A stretch of 56,022 nt of DNA from Bacteroidales bacterium (lineage in GTDB: Bacteria; Bacteroidota; Bacteroidia; Bacteroidales; UBA10428): NCBI GenBank assembly GCA_016926235.1, contig JAFGOZ010000193.1, positions 1 through 56,022 of the forward strand. The letters run 5' to 3'. The number at the start of each line of letters is the position of its first letter. The stretch's first letter is position 1. This document shows positions 24,309 to 33,266 of the stretch, in pieces. The notes under the pieces are model-generated. The model was not told the origin of the DNA. It was given only the letters and a program-made list of their open reading frames with translations, and did not search any database. A program made the translations under genes and the position numbers.

Positions 24309-27300
24309 ATGAATAAGAAATTTCGTGAATATAAACATTTTGATTTATCCGGGATAAACAAGGAAATGCTTAAGGTATGGAAAGAGAACAATACTATGGA
24401 AAAGAGCATTACTACCCGCGATGGGGAAAAATCATATATATTCTACGAAGGCCCGCCTTCAGCAAATGGCATTCCAGGCATTCATCACGTAATGGCGCGA
24501 GCAATTAAGGATATTTTCTGCAGATACAAGACATTAAAAGGTTTTCAGGTAAACCGCAAAGCTGGGTGGGATACACATGGCTTACCCGTTGAATTGGAAG
24601 TAGAAAAGAGCCTGGGGATAACAAAGGAAGATATTGGCACGAAAATAAGCATTGCTGAATATAATGAAAAGTGCCGTATAAATGTAATGAAGTATACGCG
24701 TGAATGGGAAGAACTCACTGAGAAAATGGGTTACTGGATCAATATGGATAATCCATATATCACTTATGACAACCGCTATATTGAAACACTTTGGTACCTG
24801 TTGAGTGAACTTTACAAAAAGGACCTGTTGTATAAAGGATATACGATTCAACCTTATTCACCCGCTGCAGGAACCGGATTAAGCACACACGAACTAAACC
24901 AGCCTGGTTGTTATCGTGATGTGAAGGACACAACTTGCGTTGCTCAATTTAAAGTGATTCGTGACGAAAAATCCGAATTCCTTTTCACAAATACCGATAC
25001 TGAAGTATATTTTCTTGCCTGGACAACCACACCATGGACACTTCCTTCCAATACTGCGCTGGCAGTTGGTAAAGATATTACCTATATCCTGGTAAAAAGC
25101 TTTAATCCATATTCGGGAAAACCTGCTACTTACATATTGGCTAAAGATCTATTCTCCAAATACTTCGACCCAAAAGCAGATGGCCTGAACATAAACCAGT
25201 TTAGCGAAGGTGATAAGCTTATTCCTTATCAGATATTGGAGGAGATTAAAGGTCAGAAACTTGAATTCATTACATACGAACAACTTGTACCATGGGTTAA
25301 ACCTAAACGTGAAGCATTTAAAGTGCTTCTTGGTGATTTTGTTACAACCGAAGAAGGTACTGGTATTGTGCATATTGCCCCGACTTTTGGGGCTGATGAC
25401 TTCAGGGTAGCTCAAAAATATGATATGCCGGCCCTTATTGTTGATGATAAGGATGGAAATGAAGCACCCCTGGTAGATAAGCGGGGACGTTTTTATCCCA
25501 TCGAAAAATTGGATGAAGCATTTACCCTCAAATACGTTAACCAGGCAGAATACAAAGATTTTGCCGGACGTTATGTAAAGAACCAGTATGATGAATCATT
25601 GGGAAAAGATGATACAACCATTGATGTTGATATTGTTGTTTGGCTGAAAAAGACAGGTAAAGCATTTCGTATTGAAAAACACCTTCATAATTACCCGCAT
25701 TGCTGGCGTACCGACAAACCAGTGCTCTACTATCCTCTTGATTCCTGGTTTATCAAAACCACTGAAAAAAAAGAACGTTTAATTGAACTCAATGAGACCA
25801 TTAACTGGAAACCGCCTGCCACAGGAACCGGAAGATTCGGCAAATGGCTTGAAAACCTTGTTGACTGGAATCTGTCCCGATCCCGCTATTGGGGCACCCC
25901 TTTACCCATCTGGACTTCAGAAGACAAGAAAGAACAAAAATGTATCGGATCAGTTGAAGAACTGAAAAACGAAATAGAAAAGGCTTTAAAGGCTGGATTC
26001 ATGCAAAATAATCCATTAGCAAATTTTGCTCCCGGTGATTTTTCAAAAGAAAACTATGATAAATTTGATCTCCATCGACCTTTTGTTGATGATATTATAC
26101 TTGTTTCTGACTCAGGTAAAAAAATGTTCCGTGAAAGCGATCTGATTGATGTGTGGTTTGACTCCGGGGCAATGCCTTTTGCACAAATGCATTATCCCTT
26201 TGAAAACAAAAAGGACTTTGAAAAATTCTTCCCAGCTGATTTCATTGCTGAGGGTGTTGACCAGACCAGGGGATGGTTTTTTACATTGCATGCTATTGCA
26301 ACTATGATAATGGATTCTGTTGCGTTTAAGAATATCATTTCAAATGGCCTTGTGCTTGATAAGAATGGCAATAAAATGTCGAAGAGGCTTGGCAATGCAG
26401 TTGATTCTTTTGATACTATTGAAAAACACGGATCTGACCCTTTGCGTTGGTACATGATTACCAATGCGCAACCCTGGGATAATCTTAAGTTTGATATTAG
26501 CGGTGTAGACGAAGTAAAAAGGAAGTTTTTCGGAACCCTTTACAATACATACTCGTTCTTCGCCCTTTATGCAAATGTTGATGGTTTTAGCTATAAGGAA
26601 GAGGAAATTGCTGTAAACGAGCGTCCAGAGATTGACAGATGGATACTTTCACTGTTAAATTCGCTGATTAAGGAAGTTGAGGAAAATTATGAAAACTATG
26701 AGCCTACAAAAGCCGGAAGGGCAATACAGGATTTCGTAATAGAAAACCTGAGCAACTGGTATGTTCGGTTGAACCGTAAACGCTATTGGGGAGGGGAATA
26801 TAATAAAGATAAAATTGCCGCTTATCAAACCCTTTACACTTGCCTTGAAACCATAGCAATTCTTGCTTCTCCCATCGCCCCATTCTATACGGATCGCCTT
26901 TATATTGACCTTAATACAATTACAGGACGCTATAAAGAAGAATCCGTTCACCTGCTTGAGTTCCCAAAACTTCATAAAGAACTTATTGATAAAAACCTGG
27001 AAGAAAAAATGGAAATAGCACAAAAAGCCTCCTCCATGATATTAGGCCTTCGCAGGAAAGTTAATATTAAAGTCAGACAGCCGTTAAGCAAAATAATGGT
27101 ACCGATAATCAGTAAAGATTTCCATGATAAGTTTGAAGCTGTAAAACCGTTAATCCTTTCAGAGGTAAATGTTAAAGAGGTTGATTATATTGAAGATACT
27201 GCAGGGATACTGGTTAAAAAGATAAAGCCTAATTTTAAGACCCTTGGGCCTAAGTATGGTAAATTAATGAAAGGTATTTCCATTGCAATAAATCAGTTAT

Positions 27301-27746
27301 CACAGGAACAAATCCTTCAATTTGAACAAGACAATAAATATGCTTTTAATCTTGAAGGTGAGCAGGTAATACTTGACATTGAGGATGTAGAAATATTATC
27401 GGAAGATATACCCGGTTGGTTAGTTGCCAATGAAGGGAAAATGACTATAGCTTTAGACATAAAAATAAGTGAAGAGCTTCGCCAGGAAGGGATAGCCCGG
27501 GAATTTATCAACAGGATACAAAACATAAGAAAAGATAAAGGATTTGACGTAACGGATAAAATCACCATTGATATCCAAAAGCATGACCTTATTAACGATG
27601 CACTACATGTGCATAAAGAATACATTGGTTCACAAACTTTAGCTCAAAAAATTAATCTCGTTGATAAAATAGAACAAAATAATACTTCTTTCGTAGAATT
27701 AGATGATGAAACAAAAACCTTGATAAGAGTGGAAAAGATTTCGTGA
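24309..27746 (+). CDS. ileS: Isoleucyl-tRNA synthetase, GxHH signature variant
   Basis: IleRS charges tRNA-Ile. The 1145-residue protein is the longer eukaryote-like form (IleRS2-like). The catalytic region begins EGPPSANGIPGIHHVMARAI, where residues 57-60 read GIHH in place of the HxGH class I signature. KMSKS is present as NGNKMSKRLGN (about 690). The editing domain is intact in outline (WTTTPWTLPSNTALAVG at about 239-255), and a long C-terminal anticodon and tail region follows (about 780-1145). It starts at ATG 24309 under its own promoter, with the traR/dksA-type gene 53 bases downstream. The HxGH exchange is not a truncation, because all surrounding residues are conserved. Confidence 0.97.
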   Translation: MNKKFREYKHFDLSGINKEMLKVWKENNTMEKSITTRDGEKSYIFYEGPPSANGIPGIHHVMARAIKDIFCRYKTLKGFQVNRKAGWDTHGLPVELEVEKSLGITKEDIGTKISIAEYNEKCRINVMKYTREWEELTEKMGYWINMDNPYITYDNRYIETLWYLLSELYKKDLLYKGYTIQPYSPAAGTGLSTHELNQPGCYRDVKDTTCVAQFKVIRDEKSEFLFTNTDTEVYFLAWTTTPWTLPSNTALAVGKDITYILVKSFNPYSGKPATYILAKDLFSKYFDPKADGLNINQFSEGDKLIPYQILEEIKGQKLEFITYEQLVPWVKPKREAFKVLLGDFVTTEEGTGIVHIAPTFGADDFRVAQKYDMPALIVDDKDGNEAPLVDKRGRFYPIEKLDEAFTLKYVNQAEYKDFAGRYVKNQYDESLGKDDTTIDVDIVVWLKKTGKAFRIEKHLHNYPHCWRTDKPVLYYPLDSWFIKTTEKKERLIELNETINWKPPATGTGRFGKWLENLVDWNLSRSRYWGTPLPIWTSEDKKEQKCIGSVEELKNEIEKALKAGFMQNNPLANFAPGDFSKENYDKFDLHRPFVDDIILVSDSGKKMFRESDLIDVWFDSGAMPFAQMHYPFENKKDFEKFFPADFIAEGVDQTRGWFFTLHAIATMIMDSVAFKNIISNGLVLDKNGNKMSKRLGNAVDSFDTIEKHGSDPLRWYMITNAQPWDNLKFDISGVDEVKRKFFGTLYNTYSFFALYANVDGFSYKEEEIAVNERPEIDRWILSLLNSLIKEVEENYENYEPTKAGRAIQDFVIENLSNWYVRLNRKRYWGGEYNKDKIAAYQTLYTCLETIAILASPIAPFYTDRLYIDLNTITGRYKEESVHLLEFPKLHKELIDKNLEEKMEIAQKASSMILGLRRKVNIKVRQPLSKIMVPIISKDFHDKFEAVKPLILSEVNVKEVDYIEDTAGILVKKIKPNFKTLGPKYGKLMKGISIAINQLSQEQILQFEQDNKYAFNLEGEQVILDIEDVEILSEDIPGWLVANEGKMTIALDIKISEELRQEGIAREFINRIQNIRKDKGFDVTDKITIDIQKHDLINDALHVHKEYIGSQTLAQKINLVDKIEQNNTSFVELDDETKTLIRVEKIS

Positions 27747-27799
27747 AGCAAGGTTAATTAATAAATAAATTTTCCTATATTTAACAAAATTTGATTGTT

Positions 27800-28177
27800 A
27801 TGGCAGAAAAGACCAGATATTCGGATGCAGAGTTGCAGGAGTTCAAAGAGATCATCCTGGATAAACTCGATAAAGCAAAAAGAGACTATGAATTGCTTAA
27901 AGATGCTATTACGCATAATGAAAGTAATGATACTGAGGACACTTCTCCTACATTTAAAGTGTTAGAAGAAGGAGCTGCTACTTTATCAAAAGAAGAAGCC
28001 GGTAAACTTGCACAAAGGCAACAAAAATTCATACAACATCTTCAGGCAGCGCTGGTAAGAATTGAAAACAAAACTTACGGCATTTGCAGAGAAACAGGCA
28101 GGTTAATCTCAAAAGAAAGATTACGTGCTGTTCCTCATGCTACTTTATGTATTGACGCAAAAAAAATGCAGTCATAA
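27800..28177 (+). CDS. TraR/DksA-type C4 zinc-finger family regulator
   Basis: The 125-residue protein has an N-terminal coiled coil (about 10-80), like DksA, and a C-terminal finger region YGICRETGRLISKERLRAVP. DksA-family proteins bind in the RNA polymerase secondary channel and modify the response to ppGpp. Only two cysteines remain in the finger (YGICRETG and ATLCIDAK) instead of four, as in the degenerate group common in this phylum. The conserved DTSPT acidic tip can be seen at the coiled-coil end (NESNDTEDTSPTFK). ATG at 27800 is chosen; the TTG at 27791 is less likely. A terminator follows its stop. Confidence 0.88.
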   Translation: MAEKTRYSDAELQEFKEIILDKLDKAKRDYELLKDAITHNESNDTEDTSPTFKVLEEGAATLSKEEAGKLAQRQQKFIQHLQAALVRIENKTYGICRETGRLISKERLRAVPHATLCIDAKKMQS

Positions 28178-28207
28178 TTATTTAAAGGAATTTTATAAAG
28201 AGAAAGG

Positions 28208-28241
28208 AATGATTGAAGCCTGTGTTTCAATCATTTTTTTT
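28208..28241 (+). terminator. Rho-independent terminator after the TraR/DksA-type gene
   Basis: AATGATTGAA (28208-28217) and its perfect complement (28226-28235) enclose an eight-base loop and lead into a run of T. It lies 30 bases after the stop at 28177. The -7 element of the next gene starts inside the T-run. Confidence 0.88.
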
Positions 28242-28249
28242 TATTTTTG
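28242..28249 (+). promoter_or_regulatory. -7 promoter element before lspA
   Basis: TATTTTTG is an exact TAnnTTTG match directly at the end of the upstream terminator's T-run and ends 25 bases before the lspA ATG. A -33 TTG would fall in the terminator loop and was not found. The juxtaposition suggests that lspA has its own promoter. Confidence 0.5.
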
Positions 28250-28274
28250 GAGCGTAATAATTATAAGGAAAAAT

Positions 28275-28886
28275 ATGTCGAAAACAACGAAAGCCATACT
28301 GGTCATCATCGGTGTTCTATTGATAGACCAAATTATAAAAATATGGATAAAAACCTCCTTCAACCTATTTGAAGAAAGATCAGTTATTGGTAATTGGTTT
28401 AAACTTCATTTCACTGAAAATAGTGGCATGGCTTTCGGCATGAAACTTGGCGGTAAAACAGGCAAACTATTGCTCAGTATTTTCAGGCTTATTGCTATCG
28501 TTGGAATTGCTTTTTACCTTCGTCATTTAATACGTAATAGTGTACCAACAGGACTTATAATAAGTATTTCATTAATATTGGCAGGTGCCATTGGAAATAT
28601 GATAGACAGCGCCTTTTACGGCTTAATTTTCAGTCACAGCTTTGCAAATGAACCAGCCTATATATTTCCTCCGGGAGGTGGCTATGCAGGCTTTTTGCAT
28701 GGGAATGTAGTGGATATGCTTTATTTTCCAATAATTTCAGGCCATTATCCTGATTGGTTCCCATTCTGGGGAGGTAATCAATTTATATTCTTCAGGCCCG
28801 TTTTTAACATTGCTGATTCGGCAATTACTATAGGAGTATCATTAATACTTGTGTTTCAACGAAAGTATTTTAAAAATTTTCAATAG
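28275..28886 (+). CDS. lspA: Lipoprotein signal peptidase LspA (signal peptidase II)
   Basis: LspA removes the signal peptide from prolipoproteins in the inner membrane after diacylglyceryl transfer. The 203-residue protein has four hydrophobic segments and the aspartyl protease pair: D111 in GAIGNMIDSAFYG and D181 in FNIADSAITIG. The NSGMAFGM loop (49-56) is the family motif. The arginine that follows D111 in many homologues is Ser here, and there is an insertion (about 118-175, PPGGGYAGFLHGNVVDMLYF) that is usual in Bacteroidota LspA. The ATG at 28275 fits the first helix. It converges on the ProC-like gene with a three-base gap. Confidence 0.94.
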   Translation: MSKTTKAILVIIGVLLIDQIIKIWIKTSFNLFEERSVIGNWFKLHFTENSGMAFGMKLGGKTGKLLLSIFRLIAIVGIAFYLRHLIRNSVPTGLIISISLILAGAIGNMIDSAFYGLIFSHSFANEPAYIFPPGGGYAGFLHGNVVDMLYFPIISGHYPDWFPFWGGNQFIFFRPVFNIADSAITIGVSLILVFQRKYFKNFQ

Positions 28887-28889
28887 ATT

Positions 28890-29663
28890 TTAAACACGGA
28901 GCTTTTTCGATAAAATATTCAATACCTGTTCATAACTATCGGAGACAATATCTTCGATCTCTGCCATTGGCTGCAAAGGTATAAGATCTAATACCTCCTC
29001 ACGGGTAATACGCTTACTGAACATTACTTTTATAGATCCGTTTATCATTTCAGTAATACCTTCTTTGATCTCATCTTCTGTTAATCCATATGATTCGGCA
29101 AATTTTTGCATCTCATAAATCTGGAACCAGAAATAAGTTGGGACCATTGCAGAAAGTAAAGAGTAAACTTCAAGTTTGCTCTCCTCAACTATTATACATT
29201 TACCCAGGTTACCCAAAAAATTAAGTAAAATGGATACTTGTCCCGAATGAAAATTCTGAGATAACGCAATCGGGTTAAAGCCCTTTTTTATAATGGTAGG
29301 AACATTTACAACAAACCGGGCAATATTAGGATGACCTCCCAGGGCATCAGACATTTCATTCAGCTGTAATTTTGGAGATACAGATACCAATATTTGCTTT
29401 GATGTCAAATTATCTCTGTATTTTTGAAATATCTCAAGTATTGCCGGTATATGAACAGTTGAAAAAATAATATCCTGTTTCATAACTTCATCAATACTCG
29501 TAGCTTGTACTTCCGGGAACTCTAATTCAAGTTTTTTACTTTTCTCCTCTTGAATTTCAGAAAAACATAAGTGCTTAATGTTATTTTTGCTATTCTTGAT
29601 CGAGAGAAGCAGAATACGCGCAATCCTGCCTCCACCTATGAAACCAATTGATACTTGTTTCAT
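28890..29663 (-). CDS. Pyrroline-5-carboxylate reductase-like NAD(P)-binding protein
   Basis: The 257-residue protein has a Rossmann motif IGFIGGGRIARILL (about 6-19) and the ProC-type layout: GGHPNIARFVVNVPTIIKKG (about 110-129) corresponds to the P5CR substrate segment, and a C-terminal helical dimerisation region follows (about 155-257). The highly conserved SGSGPAY-like motif of true ProC is replaced by LLSAMVPTYFW, so it is either a divergent reductase or an enzyme with another substrate. It is not next to proA/proB. It starts at ATG 29663; the upstream minus-strand TATCTTTA is one base from a -7 consensus. Confidence 0.75.
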   Translation of the reverse strand: MKQVSIGFIGGGRIARILLLSIKNSKNNIKHLCFSEIQEEKSKKLELEFPEVQATSIDEVMKQDIIFSTVHIPAILEIFQKYRDNLTSKQILVSVSPKLQLNEMSDALGGHPNIARFVVNVPTIIKKGFNPIALSQNFHSGQVSILLNFLGNLGKCIIVEESKLEVYSLLSAMVPTYFWFQIYEMQKFAESYGLTEDEIKEGITEMINGSIKVMFSKRITREEVLDLIPLQPMAEIEDIVSDSYEQVLNILSKKLRV

Positions 29664-29757
29664 ATATGTATATTTTTATTATAAAGATACTATTATAAAA
29701 TTGAATTGAAATGTTTTAAAACAAGAATCTATATAATATTCACTTTTTTTGTTGTTA

Positions 29758-30447
29758 TCATTCTATTTTCTGATATTTCCCGGCAAAAAGACCCCATAAA
29801 TAGTATTTCCCACCATATGAAATGAATTGATAATTCTGGTCTTTTATGTCAGAACCATTAATATGACCGTAATTTGTATATGCATCAAAATCTCCATTTA
29901 TTGAAACTAATGTGGTAACACTTATATCTCCATTTCTCACAATATCGATCTGATATTCAGCTATTACATCATCATAAGTATCAACAGAATATTCATAAGA
30001 AAGAAATGCATAATAACTTCCAACCAGTGAATTTAAATCTCCTAATACCTGTCTAACCGGAGAAATTAATAAATATGTTTCCTCATAGTTCTGTACACAA
30101 AACACATTATTATAAATTTCGATCTTGTAAATGGAATCCCCTGTCATGAATGTAATAGTCATATTGGTATCAATAATACGTTCCCAATTACCATGCAATT
30201 CTTCCACCCCATTTTCTGTTGTTTGACGGGAAATAACACTATCATACCCTAAAAATTCATAGAATGTTGTGTCATAATATCCATTTTCATCTAAATCTAC
30301 ATCTCTTTCTGAAAAATATTTTCCATTTACAATCTCCGTTCCATTAATTACATTTGGCTTAATATTATCAATATATTCAATATCATCCTTTAAACAAGAA
30401 ATGAAAGCCATTGAAATTGGTATAAGTGTATAAAATATAGGTTTCAT
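29758..30447 (-). CDS. Hypothetical lipoprotein
   Basis: The 229-residue protein has a short signal and a lipobox ending in Cys (IPISMAFISCLKDD, Cys at about residue 19). The mature region is rich in Asp and Tyr, with a lipocalin-like or heat-stable-enterotoxin-type all-beta appearance (VSINGDFDAYTNYGHINGSD; YYLWGLFAGKYQ). I do not recognise a family. It lies between the ProC-like gene and rnr on the same strand with gaps of about 95 and 124 bases, so it may be expressed alone. Confidence 0.75.
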   Translation of the reverse strand: MKPIFYTLIPISMAFISCLKDDIEYIDNIKPNVINGTEIVNGKYFSERDVDLDENGYYDTTFYEFLGYDSVISRQTTENGVEELHGNWERIIDTNMTITFMTGDSIYKIEIYNNVFCVQNYEETYLLISPVRQVLGDLNSLVGSYYAFLSYEYSVDTYDDVIAEYQIDIVRNGDISVTTLVSINGDFDAYTNYGHINGSDIKDQNYQFISYGGKYYLWGLFAGKYQKIE

Positions 30448-30571
30448 ATGTTTAAATTTTTATCCTTTATATTATAAATAAACAATTACAAATCACAAAT
30501 AATGCCCTTATATACTAAGCTAAATTAAAGGTTTGGAATTAAATCGACAAATTCAATTAAATATTTTAATT

Positions 30572-32728
30572 TTATTCTTCTATAATTTCAAAATCAATTA
30601 ATCTGCGAGCCAGATCTGCACGGATCAGTTGTACTTTTACCGGATCACCCAGTTGATACTTTTTCCTGGTACGTCTTCCAATTATACAATAATTATCCTC
30701 ATCGAGTTCATAGAAGTCGTCAAGCATATCTCTGACTGCCACCATGCCTTCAACCATGTTTTCAACCAATTCTACATAAATCCCCCATTCGGTAACTCCT
30801 GATATCACCCCGTCAAATTCCTGCTCCACCTTGTCCTGCATAAACTCAACCTGCTTATATTTAATAGAGGCTCTTTCGGCTTCAGCGGCTTTACGTTCCA
30901 TTTCGGATGAGTGTTTGCATTTTGCCTCAAAATTTTTAGCACTGGCGGATTCACCATCTGAGAGATACAAATCCAGCAATCGATGCACCATCATATCCGG
31001 ATATCGCCGGATTGGAGACGTAAAGTGCGTATAAAACTTAAATGCCAGACCGTAATGCCCGATGTTGTCCGTTGAATATGCGGCTTTGGCCATGGATCGT
31101 ATAGCAAGAGTTTCTATAATATTCTGCTCCGGTTTCCCCTGAATTTCTTTTAGTAAGTTATTGATCGATTCAGACAAAACCTGGTCATTTCCTTGTTTAA
31201 TTTTGTAACCAAACTTCATTAAAAATTTTGAGAAACCCGCCATTTTCTCTTCATTTGGCCGGTCATGAATACGATAAACAAAAGTTTTCCCTTTTTTACC
31301 TTTACCAACATTGCCAATAAATTCAGCCACCCTGCGATTTGCCAGCAACATAAATTCCTCAATCAGCTGGTTCGACTCTTTGTGTTCACGTTGGAAAACG
31401 TCAATAGGCCGGCCTTTTTCATCTATCTCAAATTTTACTTCAATGCGTTCAAAGGCTACAGCACCTCCGTCAAATCTCCTTTTTCTCAATTTTTGAGCCA
31501 GGTCATGCAATTGAAGAATCTCATCCTTTAGATCCCCTTTCCCTGTTTCAATAACATCTTGTGCCTGCTCATAAGCAAACCGACGATCAGAATGAATAAT
31601 GGTTCTGCCAAACCACTCATTCACAATATCTGCATGGTCATCAAGCTCAAATACTGCTGAAAAACAAAGCTTGTCTTCATTGGGTCTCAAAGAACAAATA
31701 TAATTTGATATTCTTTCGGGCAACATAGGCACTACGCGGTCAACCAGGTATACAGAAGTTGCCCGTTTAAACGCTTCTTCATCGAGCATAGAACCTGACT
31801 TAACATAATGGGTAACATCTGCAATATGCACACCAACCTCCCAATGTCCATTTTCCAGTTTTTGGATGGACAGGGCATCATCAAAATCCTTAGCATCAGC
31901 CGGGTCAATGGTAAATGTTGGTATTCCTCTAAAATCTCTTCGTTTTTTAATTTCTTCATTTGTAATAACATCAGATAATTTTTCAGAAGCTTCATTGACT
32001 TTCTCTTCAAAACGATAAGGAAGTTCAAATTCAGCAAGTATGGCATGCATTTCCACATCATTTTCGCCTGGGTTTCCAAGCACTTCAACTATTTCACCAA
32101 ACGGATTTTTTGCTTTTTCAGGCCATTCAACTATCCTTGCTATGGCTTTTTGCCCATCCTTGGCTCCTTTAAGTTTTTCGAGCGGAATAAACAAGTCATA
32201 GGGCATAAACCGGTCATCCGGTTCTAAAAAAGCAAACTTTGGAGATATCTGAATGATGCCCACAAAGGTTTCACGTGCCCTGGCCAATATTTCAACTACC
32301 TCACCTTCTACATGTTTCCCCCTTTTTTGTGCATACAGGTATACTTTCACCGTATCACCATGTAACGCATGGTTGAGGTTATTCTGCGCTACAAAAACAT
32401 CGTCCTTAATATCATCGGATATAATAAAACCATAGCCGCCTTTTGCCAATTCTACTTTCCCAACTATATATCCTGCTTTGGATTTCAATTTGTATTTTCC
32501 GGTATAAACTTCTTCCAAAATACCCAATCCGCGAAGATCATGTAAAACAGTAGTAATGAGTTTTCGGGTTTCGTTATCTTTTACTTCCAGAATTTTAGAT
32601 ATTTGTTTATAATTATATGTTTTTGAAGGATCATTTGTAAAGATCCCCATCAGCTGATCAGTCAGAACCTTTTTGTTGAAGCGTTCCGTACGACTAGCCC
32701 TTCCTTTCTTATTCTTCTTTTTTGCCAT
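30572..32728 (-). CDS. rnr: Ribonuclease R (RNB family 3'-5' exoribonuclease)
   Basis: RNase R degrades structured RNA from the 3' end. The 718-residue protein has an N-terminal winged-helix-like region (about 20-75), cold-shock-type OB domains (about 80-220) and the RNB catalytic domain with PADAKDFDDALSI (about 279-291), the metal-binding Asp cluster. HFTSPIRRYPDMMVHRLLDL is at about 585-604, and an S1 domain is at the C-terminus (about 640-718, FDGVISGVTEWGIYVELVE). Length is a little below E. coli RNase R because it lacks the long basic tail. It starts at ATG 32728, with a basic MAKKKNKKGR leader. Confidence 0.95.
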   Translation of the reverse strand: MAKKKNKKGRASRTERFNKKVLTDQLMGIFTNDPSKTYNYKQISKILEVKDNETRKLITTVLHDLRGLGILEEVYTGKYKLKSKAGYIVGKVELAKGGYGFIISDDIKDDVFVAQNNLNHALHGDTVKVYLYAQKRGKHVEGEVVEILARARETFVGIIQISPKFAFLEPDDRFMPYDLFIPLEKLKGAKDGQKAIARIVEWPEKAKNPFGEIVEVLGNPGENDVEMHAILAEFELPYRFEEKVNEASEKLSDVITNEEIKKRRDFRGIPTFTIDPADAKDFDDALSIQKLENGHWEVGVHIADVTHYVKSGSMLDEEAFKRATSVYLVDRVVPMLPERISNYICSLRPNEDKLCFSAVFELDDHADIVNEWFGRTIIHSDRRFAYEQAQDVIETGKGDLKDEILQLHDLAQKLRKRRFDGGAVAFERIEVKFEIDEKGRPIDVFQREHKESNQLIEEFMLLANRRVAEFIGNVGKGKKGKTFVYRIHDRPNEEKMAGFSKFLMKFGYKIKQGNDQVLSESINNLLKEIQGKPEQNIIETLAIRSMAKAAYSTDNIGHYGLAFKFYTHFTSPIRRYPDMMVHRLLDLYLSDGESASAKNFEAKCKHSSEMERKAAEAERASIKYKQVEFMQDKVEQEFDGVISGVTEWGIYVELVENMVEGMVAVRDMLDDFYELDEDNYCIIGRRTRKKYQLGDPVKVQLIRADLARRLIDFEIIEE

Positions 32729-32819
32729 ATTTCTAAATTAACAACTATTTGAAATGATCACTTATTGCATAATCCTGTTACAATGAGGCTTTGGTATTTA
32801 ACCTGGAGAATGGGTTACA

Positions 32820-32873
32820 GGAATAATGGAACCTAATTATTTTAATTCCATTCATCCATCAATCCATTATTCC
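32820..32873. repeat. ATTATTCCATT palindromic repeat (copy 3 of 3)
   Basis: Arms GGAATAATGGA (32820-32830) and TCCATTATTCC (32863-32873) are perfect complements around a 32-base loop. The right arm shares 16 identical bases with the copy at 15125-15176. No T-run follows. Confidence 0.75.
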
Positions 32874-33234
32874 ATTTTAATCATCTAATCATAATGTCCG
32901 ATATTAAATTACCAATCTCATCAAAATATCCCTGCAATAAAATATGGGTGTAATGTATGAAATTATTTTATACAGGAGGTAAAATACATGTTAACATGTT
33001 ATAAATATTATAAATAATTTTGTTGCCTTACAAAATAGTATATCCTCTGCAAGAAATCATGTATATATATACTTAAATTTACTTACACACTTTATCAGCT
33101 ATACTGAATTTCTCCGCAGGAGATAAATTATTGTAGTAAAAAACACATATAAATTATTCCTCACAGAGGATAAACATCCATTATAGATTTTTGAGATGCG
33201 AATAAATAAACTGATAAGAATCAGTATATATTAT

Positions 33235-33242
33235 TAAATTTG
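33235..33242 (+). promoter_or_regulatory. -7 promoter element before cysS
   Basis: TAAATTTG is an exact TAnnTTTG match ending 24 bases before the cysS ATG at 33267. No TTG at -33 was seen. Confidence 0.5.
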
Positions 33243-33266
33243 CACTTTCAACGAAGCTGATTAACA

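Larger units (their letters stand above)
32729..33266. other. Intergenic region between rnr and cysS
   Basis: This 538-base divergent gap is AT-rich and holds no credible coding frame. It contains copy 3 of the ATTATTCCATT palindrome at 32820-32873 and the -7 element of cysS at 33235-33242. A small inverted repeat, ACATGTTAACATGT (about 32986-32999), lies between them. The short frames present have no family-like sequence. I see no RNA gene. Confidence 0.5.

Noticed and set aside
31732..32088. 118-codon frame in another reading frame of rnr
   Set aside because: Same-strand shadow of rnr; the RNB domain motifs are in the main frame.
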